This document shows positions 21,105 through 30,900 of a DNA stretch of 64,000 nt, in pieces. The first letter of the stretch is position 1. Every line of letters starts with the position of its first letter. Location: NCBI RefSeq assembly GCF_932526225.1, contig NC_064034.1, positions 14,644,887 to 14,708,886 on the forward strand, written 5' to 3'. A program made the position numbers and the translations under genes. This DNA comes from Nematostella vectensis (Eukaryota > Cnidaria > Anthozoa > Actiniaria > Edwardsiidae). The notes under the pieces were generated by a model, which was not told the origin of the DNA, searched no databases, and saw only the letters and a list, made by a program, of their open reading frames with translations.

Positions 21105-22210
21105 TGTTTGAAGGATTGTACAAAATGGTACGATTATTAAGATTGTTCAACAACTCTCTGGCAAGAGCAATGTTATCCATGATGTGGACATCTGAATAGA
21201 TTTTCTCCAGTATAGATTGGTGAATCCGAAAAACATTTTCTTTTACATTTATTTCGATGGCAGGACCTCTTTCTTCATCATAAAACCACAGTGTTCACAG
21301 ATTATTATATCTGTGACTGTTGCTTGAATGATGCTTTTGTTGAAATGGACATTGTCGATGTGAGACTCCCAAATATCTATTGAAATCCTCCCTGATCCGT
21401 CGTCCAATACTGCTTCAAGAAGTTTAAGTCTTTTACGAGGACTTCCAACCATACGCTGGTATTTGAAAGCAAAGATTTTGCCTTTAACTGTGACGACATC
21501 CCATTCTTTGGAAGTATTGAGAACATCTAATACTTTGTAAACTGGCGGTTCTACTTCCGTTGGGGTTTAATACTGAAAGGAATATTCATCCTGTTGAGGG
21601 GTGGTTATCGCGGTCATGTCTTCCACTATAATTTTGTCCTTAGCTGGTGTATAGGTGAATGAGGTGGTAGGTGAGTTTCACTGGAGATCTTTCCTCTTGA
21701 CTTTCGTGAAGAAGAGGTCGTTTGTGAGGGCTATAAAGCAGTGCGTCCACGTTCTTTTTAGCCGTTTGGAGTTGAAGCGAACAATAATCCATGGTATTTC
21801 CACGATTTCTACTGAGTTTGGATAGTTCATGAACATACCCGATAGTAGTGTTTTCGACCAAGGCAACTTTTGGTCGGAAAGCGTCTTCTGCTGACTCGCT
21901 GATCTGTGTGGACGAAGGCCGTTTTTCCGACTTTGAAGGTGAAGTACTCGAAGAGACTTTGATTTGCGATGCGGTAGATTTTTTTAAACTGCTGTTAGAT
22001 GATCTTAAAGCACTAGGGTTTCATTGTAGAGAAATAGAGGTTGTTTTGAGCTTGCCTATCCCATTGAGCAATTTATTGCTTGGCTTTTTAAAATAAAAGG
22101 AAAGAGCTCGGCATTATGCATAATTTAAAATGTGCAAAAGAAGTACAGTAGACAAAAAAATCTGTATATTTAATTGAATATACGTATGCATATTTAAAAT
22201 AAAAATTATT
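21105..22210 (-). pseudogene. Element encoding an OB-fold (RPA-like) protein, copy 2 (intron-less at the site where copy 1 has introns)
   Basis: Direct-orientation copy of 14018-15545. The same protein blocks occur: GYVHELSKLSRNRG, SPVKLT, VKGKIFAFKYQRMVG (frame intact here), KLLEAVLDDGSG, DIWESH. It then passes directly into FNKSIIQATVTDIIICEHCG at about 21260-21350, with none of the roughly 380 bp that copy 1 has between DIWESH and FNKSIIQ. A TAA replaces the glutamine codon in 'FQYQTPTEV' (about 21569), which copy 1 retains. Thus each copy carries a different lesion. Confidence 0.65.
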
Positions 22211-22585
22211 AGCGTACCTACCAGCAACCTATAAAAATATTTCTTCTTTTCCGGTGCCCATATATGGGCAGTAGGAATCCTACCAATTCCTACCGCAGCG
22301 ACGTCATATTCCTACCAAATTACAAGGCTCGGTCACATATTATAACGTGACCGCTTAGCAAGACAGAAGTGTGTTTTGACTGTGCCACCATATTCGGAGG
22401 TAAGTTGACCTTGTATTATCATTCTCTGTTTGAATTGCTATCAAGTTATAGGCGATTCTAACTTTCACATTTCTGATTTGTCAGAAATTCCGTTTGTTGT
22501 CGTGAATCTCGGGCTCTTTAGGCATTACTCACGGCGCATCTCAGCACGCACGTGGCGGCTGAGTATTGTTTAGTCATAGCAGGTA
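22210..22585. other. Non-coding gap
   Basis: Contains short repeated 'cctaccaa' words (22280-22320). No gene is visible upstream of the SGNH-like fragment. Confidence 0.4.
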
Positions 22586-23135
22586 GTGCCCCTAAGGTCC
22601 TTATTTTAGGTCATTCCTTCGTTCGGCGTTTAAAAAGTGATATTTCTTCGCGTTTTGATCATCGGGTAAGCAAGGATTTTAAACTACGTGGCACCGCGAC
22701 GGTTGCGGGCGGACCGTGAGCAAACTTCGCAGCTACTATCTGCATGTAGTCAGGAGTCTCAGTCCTGATGTGGTCATATTGCGGCCTCCGTTATGGAAAG
22801 AGAATGTTCCTACCTATTCCTTCCAAACCACTAACAGTGCAAGAGTGCTAAGTGCGCTCGAAGAGCAACGGAATATTGAAGTGTCAACCACCCAGGCATA
22901 TAATGGGAAGGAGCAGGTGCCGCTTGGACATTTCACGGCATTGACAGGCCGTGCTGCTTTGGAGGCAGCCAAGCAAAAAACATACAAGGCAGCTACGGTG
23001 CGCACAGAACTTGAAATAAGCGATGGAGAAGGTAGAGCCACTAGGGAATTCGAAATGATTTGGAGGCCACTTTACTCTTGCTCCACTAGTGGCTCGCTAA
23101 CTCTCCGAATGTACATTGGAAAAGTTTTCTTTTAG
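22585..23135 (+). pseudogene. SGNH-hydrolase-like fragment joined to an unrecognised 116-residue tail
   Basis: The first part reads KVLILGHSFVRRLKSDI (22592-22640) and TATVAGG. After a one-base frame change at about 22712 it continues SKLRSYYLHVVRSLSPDVVI. 'GHS' and 'SPDVV' are block I and the strand before block III of SGNH hydrolase-like domains often carried by cnidarian retroelements. The expected 'GTND' block is absent: at about 22785 the reading continues as RPPLWKENVPTYSF and stays open to 23135 (ending LRMYIGKVFF), a sequence I do not recognise. This looks like a deletion or recombination junction between two elements. Confidence 0.45.
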
Positions 23136-23288
23136 TTGCTTAGGGTACTAAATAAATGCCTTCGTGAAAATATTTCAAAAGTAAATAAACTGTAAACAAA
23201 TGTGACGTTATTATTGTTGTACGGCCTTACAAGCTTAAAAATATAAATAATTGTACATTTGTTCGTTATTTCTGAAAATTACAACAAA

Positions 23289-24527
23289 TCAATGACAAAT
23301 GTGTGATCTTTGCTGTGGCATTCTGCAAAAACAGCAAAGTTTAACAGAAATATTAGCTGCTTTGCATTTCCCTGCGATAATGGTAACTTCTGGGAATTTG
23401 GTTATCACCTGTCGGGTGAAACAGTCCCTTAAGTGTCTTCTAAATTTTCCCTCGTCGTAGTTTACGGAATTTGGATCTTGGCCATTTAATATACTGGTCA
23501 TGTAGGCCACAGCAAAAAGCCCGCATTCCGCAGGTTTCGTTTGCTGTTGCACAGGGATTACATTGATTGATATATTTGGGCTGTTGGCCCTCATTATAGC
23601 AGCTATTTGCTTTATGACCTGTGAATTCGGCCTACCAGAACACAAACTATCGAAATAGTTGACCGTTGCTCTCGGGCAGCCAACATTTGACACGGCTATC
23701 CAATGGGAAGTACCTGTGTAAAGTATCTGCACAAACTCCCCGGCACATACAGTGAACTGCAAATGGGGTCCAAGCAATGTGTCTTGAAAACCCTCGTACA
23801 AAGGATGCTGTTGTTGCAAGATGCGTTGGGCTGCATTAATGGTAATGTCATTTAGCATTCCATTTTCGCTAATGCAATGGTCAGAAAGGGATAGAGTTGC
23901 CATTCTTCTTTGCTTTCTAGGGGCATGTCTTGTAGAAGGTTCATGGCTGGCAGTGGGCGCATGGCTGGCAGTGGGCGCATGGCTGGCAGTGGGCGCATGG
24001 CTGGCACTGGGCGCATGGCTGGCAGTGGGCGCATGGCTGGCAGTGGGCACATGGCTGGCACTGGGCGCATGGCTGGCAGTGGGCGCATGGCTGGCAGTGG
24101 GCGCATGGCTGGCAGTGGGCGCATGGCTGGCAGTGGGCGCATGGCTGGCAGTGGGCGCATGGCTGGCAGTGGGCGCATGGCTGGCAGTGGGCACATGGCT
24201 GGCAGTGGGCGCATGGCTGACAGTTGGCGCATGGCTGGTACTTTGTTTATACAGACATTTCCTAGTACATTGCACATTGCTGTGCGGAACATGAGCTGGG
24301 AACTCTTGCTCCCAAATACCATGGTCATAGGCGAACTTCTGTCTTGGGTCATACTCAAAATCAATTATTGTTCCTTTCTGCGTGTACGAGTACGTTAGGT
24401 AGTCATCTCCATAGATATTGTTCAGTAGCTTTGTCATAGCCAGGATCCAGGACTTGTCTTCTGCTGACCAGTTGGCGTCCTTCTTTTTCCACCCGCATCC
24501 ACGGAAGTGGAATGCCTTCTTACCTAT
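23289..24527 (-). CDS. Ulp1-like cysteine protease with hexapeptide repeats (element-type)
   Basis: A long minus-strand open frame. The N-terminal part is KKDANWSAEDKSWILAMTKL; the middle carries 17 tandem SHAPTA-like hexapeptides; the C-terminal part is a C48 (Ulp1/SENP-like) protease fold with TSHWIAVSN (catalytic His), VNYFDSL (Asp), PVQQQTKPAECGLFAV (Gln and nucleophile Cys). After it, KLCCFCRMP..HICH looks like the start of a zinc finger that is cut short. Ulp1-like proteases cleave SUMO or other ubiquitin-like tags; many are carried by DNA transposons. A TTTTTTCATAG acceptor at about 24527 suggests that the exon begins there and that residues upstream of it are intron read-through; the first exon was not found. 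All catalytic residues look present, so it may be coding. The repeat makes both strands open. Confidence 0.65.
   Translation of the reverse strand: MGKKAFHFRGCGWKKKDANWSAEDKSWILAMTKLLNNIYGDDYLTYSYTQKGTIIDFEYDPRQKFAYDHGIWEQEFPAHVPHSNVQCTRKCLYKQSTSHAPTVSHAPTASHVPTASHAPTASHAPTASHAPTASHAPTASHAPTASHAPTASHAPSASHVPTASHAPTASHAPSASHAPTASHAPTASHAPTASHEPSTRHAPRKQRRMATLSLSDHCISENGMLNDITINAAQRILQQQHPLYEGFQDTLLGPHLQFTVCAGEFVQILYTGTSHWIAVSNVGCPRATVNYFDSLCSGRPNSQVIKQIAAIMRANSPNISINVIPVQQQTKPAECGLFAVAYMTSILNGQDPNSVNYDEGKFRRHLRDCFTRQVITKFPEVTIIAGKCKAANISVKLCCFCRMPQQRSHICH
23937..24243. repeat. 18-bp minisatellite, 17 units
   Basis: The unit 'atggctggcagtgggcgc' is repeated about 17 times with single-base variants (g to c, c to a). 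The period is a multiple of three, so all six frames stay open; it encodes SHAPTA on the minus strand within the Ulp1-like gene. Long frames on + here are by-products. Confidence 0.9.
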
Positions 24528-24579
24528 GAAAAAATAAAATAATTTTAGGCAAGCATTGCGAGCAAAGGTGGGCACTTCA

Positions 24580-25255
24580 GAACACGGATTCTCCTAGCCT
24601 TGTAAACCTTGTAGACTGTAACACTTTTGCTAACTTTTATGAACGTTTACTTGAGACCACGGTAGCGGATGTCACACTGTAACAAAATACTTGCGCTGTT
24701 ATACCTGCACCGGTTGCTCTCGGTGAATCTGTGTATTGTAACCTGCAGTGTTTCATGGATATCAAGTAAATAAGCCAAAAAAAAAAAAAATCCAGGTTTG
24801 AAATGCTGTAGAACTCTTTTACATTTTTATGAATATTAACATAGCTTTCAAATACATGGACTCTGGTATTAAATGATTGTCACTAACAGTGTATTTCTTA
24901 TCTATTTTTTATTGATAATTCTGGTATTCTATATTACATTGGTATGAGAAAGACTGGCATCATTTTGGCTCTACAATATGTTTTGTAGCTTTAAAGTATC
25001 ATTTGTCCCATGAGTTGAATGTTTTTTTTATAGCACTGTACACCTATTTTGTCAGTGCAAAGTGCTTACGGGTAGTAAACATTCGTTTGAACAAATTTAA
25101 ATCCCAGAGATGCCAGATTATGGCCTTTATGGATTATCCTTTGATTGATTCATAATATCTACATTCCGGTAAAAAAAACATTTTTGCATGAAGAACGTTT
25201 TATCATTTTTTTTTTAACTATTTCGAGACGTCATGATAGGAAAAGGAATTATTAT
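24580..25255. other. Non-coding gap
   Basis: AT-rich sequence between the protease and kinase genes, with a poly-A run at 24779. Nothing identifiable; the missing first exon of the protease gene could lie here. Confidence 0.4.
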
Positions 25256-25259
25256 TTAA

Positions 25260-26396
25260 TCAAGCATATGAGACGGCCTTGTTTTTTGTAAACGTGGATA
25301 CAACCTGTTCTAAACTAGGGCGGGAATTTGCATTATTGCGTAGACAGTTGCCGGACAATTCTCCTATTCCATCTGCATTGAAATCATTAACACGAGTAAT
25401 GACATATTTCACCAAATATCCGAAGGAGTACACATCACTCGCCATACTTTTTGCCTGTGATGTATCTAAAACCTCAGGTGCTATCCAAGGATAGTCTTTC
25501 TGCTGCCTTGCTTTGGAAAATTTGACTTCATCGCCGACCCGCGATGCTTTCCCCCAGTCAATCACAACCGGTTTTCAAGACCCGGAATAGTGGAAAACCA
25601 CATTGTTTTGCTTAAGATCGTTGTGTAGAAACCCTTTCCGGTGACAAAACAGCAGCGTTTCCGCTATCGTCTTCAAGGCAGCAAGCCACATACCCACTTC
25701 TGTAAAAAGGCCTTTCTTCACTGCGCTTGACAGTGTAACGCTTTTGTATCCCCTGCCGTGGAACTGTGTCACGAGTAGATAAGGTCTTTCTTTCAAGGCG
25801 ACGCCAATGAGAAGAGGAAGAGATGGGTGGTGATGGGCTTTTTGAAGCTCTTGTAGCACGGTTGCTTCATGCACTGCCTCTTCTTTCTGCACGGCCCGGC
25901 GAAACTCCTTGACAACAACAAGCATATTGCCCCGATATTGTTTTATCTGGCAAGTTCCGTAGCTGCCCTCCCCAATTTCTTTTTTCACATCTTTGATCAC
26001 CGTTAACTCTGTGCGTGAAACTTCGGGTAAGCTTCGATGTTTCTCCGTGCTTGCTTTAGCTCTAGTTTGCGCGTTGGTGTTGGTTGGTGGTTGGTGTTGT
26101 ATATGAACGCCACACATTTCAAGTAATTTTTGGCCTCTCGTTTGTGGCATTTGATGCTTCTTCGGTTTCTTTAGTGCCACATTCTGCTTTCGTTGTGGCG
26201 TTTGTGGGTCAGCGCGGTAGAGGGGTGCTGGTTCTTGTGTCTCCCGTTTTGTCTCTGACTCCTCTAGCCTCGAGATTTTACACCGGGATTCTTTTCTTAT
26301 CTGTATCAATTTTTTTTCTTCATTCTTCGCTTTCTTTTTTGCTTGCTTTCTTCTTTTACTAGCAGATCGTTTCGCAGCAAGTCGCGTGTCCTCCAT
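25260..26396 (-). pseudogene. Single-exon protein kinase with one internal TGA
   Basis: The frame runs from ATG at 26396 to a stop at 25260, about 378 residues. The first 120 residues are basic and coiled-coil-like (RRKQAKKKAKNEEKKL). The kinase domain follows: IGEGSYGTC (glycine loop), VVVKEF (ATP lysine), FLHNDLKQNNVVF (catalytic HxD loop as HND), then VIDWGKASR where DFG is DWG, and DYPWIAPEVL and SDVYSFGYLV (APE and subdomain IX). One TGA at 25575-25577, between YSGS and KPVVIDWG, is the only break. Arg (CGA) would be a one-step CpG precursor. It resembles the expanded intron-poor cnidarian kinases with 'HND.K.NNVV'. Either a recent pseudogene, an assembly error, or readthrough; pseudogene is most likely. 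Confidence 0.75.
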
Positions 26397-26404
26397 GGCT
26401 AAGA

Positions 26405-26512
26405 CTATGCTTTGTGCTAAGGCGCATCATGTTCAGTGCTAAGGCGCATCATGTTCTGTGCTATTAAAGCGCATCATGTTCTGTGCTAAAGCGCATCATC
26501 CGTTTGCTACTA
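26405..26512. repeat. Short tandem repeat upstream of the kinase, about 28-bp unit
   Basis: Four imperfect units of 'gctaaggcgcatcatgttct' plus 'gtgct', between 26405 and 26512, immediately 5' of the kinase start codon. The position is promoter-proximal, but no function is shown. Confidence 0.7.
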
Positions 26513-27050
26513 AAGCCCAAAGTTTTGTTTCACACGCCAAATCTTTTATGCAAATTAGCAGAGGTGGTTCTTCTAAAACCACCCGATAAATTCCAAAACC
26601 CGGAAAGGGGCTTCATCTCTTGATAATATGAAATTCAGTGGTCACCGTGCGCCTAAAAAGATAGTTAACAATTTTGCGAAATTATCATAGGAAAATTTAC
26701 TACAAATTTTGACTAATTTACTTTTATCCTAAAAGTGAAAATGTACGTGTATGAAAGTGTCTATTGTCTACAGATATTGACAAATCAAAAATTGATTTTT
26801 GAAAATGTATTATTATCTAGCCAATCTACTAGGCTAACACTAGTTTTAGAAAAGTTCTTCCTCACCCAACAAAGACTCTCAAAAACTCTGGCGGTAACCT
26901 AGCCAGCCAAACTTCAGAAGTTTGAATTTTTGTTAAATAGTATTTACGCTGAAAGAGAAGCCCCTCGATATCGAATAAATATAAATTTTAACATAACACA
27001 GTCACCAGAGCAACTATTTACATACCTTTTAAACGCAGGATTAATTGCAC
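26513..27050. other. Non-coding gap
   Basis: AT-rich intergenic sequence; no gene or repeat recognised. Confidence 0.4.
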
Positions 27051-27056
27051 CGCTAC

Positions 27057-27531
27057 CTCATTATTGATCTCCGTTGCTCTCGGGCTTTTGGCCTCGGACA
27101 TCTGCAAGATCAGTTAGACAACACTATTGTTATTGATCTCCGTTGCTCTCGGGCTTTTGGCCACGGACATCTGCAAGATCAGTTAGACAACACTATTGTT
27201 ATTGATCTCCGTTGCTCTCGGGCTTTTGGCCTCGGACATCTGCAAGATCAGTTAGACAACACTATTGTTATTGATCTCTGTTGCTCTCGGGCTTTTGGCC
27301 ACGGACATCTGCAAGATCAGTTAGACAACACTATTGTTATTGATCTCCGTTGCTCTCGGGCTTTTGGCCACGGACATCTGCAAGATCAGTTAGACAACAC
27401 TATTGTTATTAATCTCTGTTGCTCTCGGGCTTTTTGGCCACGGACATCTGCAAGATCAGTTAGACAACACTATTGTTATTGACCTTCGTTGCTCTCGGGC
27501 TTTTGGCCACGGACATCTGCAAGATCTGTTA
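27057..27531 (+). repeat. 69-bp tandem repeat, 7 units, open reading frame of 23-residue repeats
   Basis: Seven copies of a 69-bp unit starting 'ttattgatctccgttgctct'. Being divisible by three, it keeps a + frame open from 27045 to 27482, encoding repeats of the form VIDLRCSRAFG.GHLQDQLDN. A single extra T near 27433 shifts frame in the sixth unit, after which the reading continues in another frame through 27672. Units alternate between 'cctcgg' and 'ccacgg' variants, and c/t at 'ctccg/ctctg'. There is no sign of a real gene around it, so coding is unlikely. Confidence 0.85.
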
Positions 27532-27534
27532 CAT

Positions 27535-27770
27535 ACATTCACAATGAATAATCCAAGATTAGTGTTCCCTTTACAAGATTTTCTTTCACTTCATCTCACT
27601 AACATTCAATTTTTTTATGTGAGAAGACATTGTTCTCAAACAAACCTTGGGAGATGCACTCGCTGGCTTTAACAAACTCATATCGCAAGAACAGCATCAT
27701 TTCTGACAACCAGTGGGTCATTATTTGTTCAACTGAAACAAGAAAAACAACAAAATTCAGTCATCAATAG
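27535..27770. other. Non-coding gap
   Basis: No gene recognised between the 69-bp repeat and the MITE. Confidence 0.4.
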
Positions 27771-27772
27771 CA

Positions 27773-27938
27773 CTCAGGGGTTTCATTAGGCCCCGGTGGC
27801 CGGTGGAAGCGCAGGCTATTTTCCACCAAGCACCGGCTACTTTTTTTTTTAAAAGTCGAACTAAAAAGATAAAATAACTTCCACTCCCTTCTTATCAATC
27901 TCCACCACCTACTCTGAAAATTAATGAAAGCCCTGACA
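27773..27938. mobile_element. Small TIR element (MITE), about 165 bp
   Basis: The left end 'caggggtttcattaggcc' is matched by inverted 'taatgaaagccctg' at the right. A related, right-truncated copy lies at about 37768-37920 ('caggggttttattaaggc' through 'gataaaataaaacaacttc'). Confidence 0.7.
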
Positions 27939-27971
27939 CTTATTTTAACATATCTTTATATCATTACTGTT

Positions 27972-30900
27972 TGTTAGTATTGTTGTGATGAATTCTTACT
28001 TGACTGATTAACACCAGCCTGGTCATGGCTGGAGGCTCTTGAGTACAAGGCCCTGTGGATCTTGTGGGAAGCCTCGAATCCCTGGTTCGAATATTTGGCG
28101 AAAGACCGGTGCTGTCGGAACAACATAGCACTATGTTCCACTGTCAAATGGCCATAGTCACCAGTTCCTAGACCTCCTCGGAAAAGGTGACGTAAATGCA
28201 GTCCCCACAGCTTGCACTGCAATAAAAAAAAACATAGCAATTTCAAAATGTTATTGTCGTTATCCAGATTACATATTGAGACAATCTTATTGAAGCTGAT
28301 CTTAATGAAACGGCTCGTTCAGGATTATAAAACGAGACAATCCACGTTGTCAGTGAATTTGTTTTCACTACAAACTCTCAAACAACTGATAAAATGCACC
28401 TTAACATCATACACATCAATGTTATCATCTTCGTCTTCATCGAACGTCTGCTCCCTCATGACAGCTGAATTGATTAACACAAAAACTTTTAAAAAAAATC
28501 TTAAGGCCTGTGAAAATGACATTGATTTTCCAGCAGTGATAAGTGCACACACCGAGTGAAAATTTCCCAACTGAATATCAGCAGCAAGCTCAGCCATGGC
28601 TGTGTTAGGGCTTGGTGGTTGTGTTTTCAAACGTTTCTTGGATGATAGAGAAGGGAGGTTGGACTGTTCTGCCTTCAGGTATTTCTCCTCAACATCCTGT
28701 AGCATGAGTGTCCAGGTAGCATGCTCTTCTTCTAGAAATGTTCTCAAAACTGAAAGAAACAAATTATGAAGAAATTATCCTAGGACAAAAGCTTCATACA
28801 ATCTTTCATATCCTTTTAGTTTTTGTTATCAAGAAAATCCACTGAAAAAAAGTGCATAAAATTTATATACATATATTTTAATTGACTTTTTTCACTACAT
28901 AGGGACAACATCCTGTACATATTAGAAGTATATTTAACGTAAATTATGATTCAGTTAATAATACATAATTATGTACCAGGATGATCCAATAACTGGATTT
29001 CGTCTTGGTGTGTGCCATGATCTCTCTGGAATTTACCACTGTGTAAAATACTCTCAAGGTACTGAAAAAAAAAAACTATAATTATTTTCATTATTTTACT
29101 TAAAACGTAAAACATAAAAGTGGTTATTATAAAAGTGTTTATTATAAAAAGTGGTTATTATTACTAATATCTAATAAGGTTTTACCTCTTTCACATCTTG
29201 TAGATAGGCTACTTGATTGAGGACAACATCTTGACTCACACTTGTTATCTGAAGGTGATACTTCACAAGAGTGTCTATTGGCAGTGACCTGGAAACAATA
29301 TCTGTGATATTGTTTAAGATGGCCTTTTCAGTGCTGCCTGAAAAACAAAAAAAGGTTTGAACCTGAAAAGCGCCCAAAGTAACGAGTTAAAAGTGTTAAT
29401 ACAACAACTCTGCTTTTATTGATCAAGAAGAGTTGGTGATAAGATAAAACATGTTTGTTTTGGTGGTATTGCACACATGATGTACTCCCAAAATTCCCTT
29501 GTATGCAACAAAAAAATTTTTTTGTGTGTGCTTCTTTGCTCTAATACAATTCACTGATTACATCACAGTGTGTCATGAACAAGACTCCCTCTTAATGTAT
29601 ATTTTTTATTACAACGTAATCCAATGATTATTAGAGATGGATGAAAAATGAGATCTATTTGTTAATTATTTCATAGCTGAAAATCACCTGAGAATGACAT
29701 TACTGTGATGTTGTTCTTGGTGACAGCAGTCGTCTGGCCCTTGTTAAGCTTGACTTTGAGCCTGTCATACTTCCTGGTATTTTCAGGGCCAAAGTCAGCC
29801 AATGCCTCATTACAGTGCTCCAGGGTTCCACACTTGTAGGCATAGAGCCCAAGGGATCTAAGGAGTTGCTCTGTATTTCGCATCTCACAGTGGAGGGCAC
29901 AAAGGCATATGCTTGTGAGTTCCTCATCAATTAGGAATTCAAGGTCATCACGGATACCAGTCCACCTAAAAAATGTATATTGGCACCAACAAAGATATGT
30001 GAAACAATTCAACTGAACTTTTAGTAAAGTGATCATGTAAGCATTAAGTGATTGACTTAGTGACTGTATGTAGTTATTGTACTCAACTGAATGTGATTTT
30101 ACTCAAACAGTAAAACCAGGAACAAAATGTTCCTATATAGTTTTGAGAAGAAAAATATAGCAGCATAACAGTAGATCCTTATTTACTTTTGCAAAACAGA
30201 GGTGTTAGAAATGTTGCATATTAAATAAAACAGAACATACTTTCCAATGTTTGCTTTGGATGCAAGACAGCTCAGGCACACTTCCTGAAAATCTCCAGCC
30301 ATGTGATCTTTGCAAGCCTAAAATAAAACCACTCAGAATTAAATATATTGAAAACAGGCTAAGACCATATTACATTGTATTTTCATGATAAGAACCAATA
30401 TTTTAAAACAACAATCTTCCCTCATTAAAAATAATTATACTGAGTATATTGAATAGTGATTATATTGAGTATTGAGTTTTATTAGAGAGAGATGAATACC
30501 CTGATTGCAGTGCAGAAGCAGCAGAACTGACAATCTACCCCTTGGCCCCCAAGCACAAAGTTCTCATCCGCTGTTAACAGCCTCAGCAACATCAATAGTG
30601 CTTTGTAGTCCAATGTAACTGAAAGGAAAACAGTGACATTAAGTGTGTGTTTGTGTGTCAGTGAGTAGGCATATGCGTGTGTAATTCATTTACTTAATGA
30701 ATAATAGTGTACAGTATATATCTGTTTACCTTTAAAGCTGATGCTGTACTTGACTCCATCAACAGTAAGTCCTGCATCTTTGATTTCTTTTTTTTTCCCT
30801 ATTTAGTCTTGACAAGAGCTTTTTGACCTCAGACCTTAATTATTAAAAAAAAAATTGCATTAAATCCATTCTAAAAGTAATGACCACAGAGCTCATAATC

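Noticed and set aside
23821-24398. Plus-strand 157-162 codon and second minus-strand 170-codon frames
   Set aside because: The 18-bp repeat keeps all frames open; only the minus frame with protease motifs continues sensibly on both sides.
26405-27531. CRISPR-like arrays at 26405 and 27057
   Set aside because: Units are contiguous tandem repeats with no unique spacers, in a eukaryotic context.
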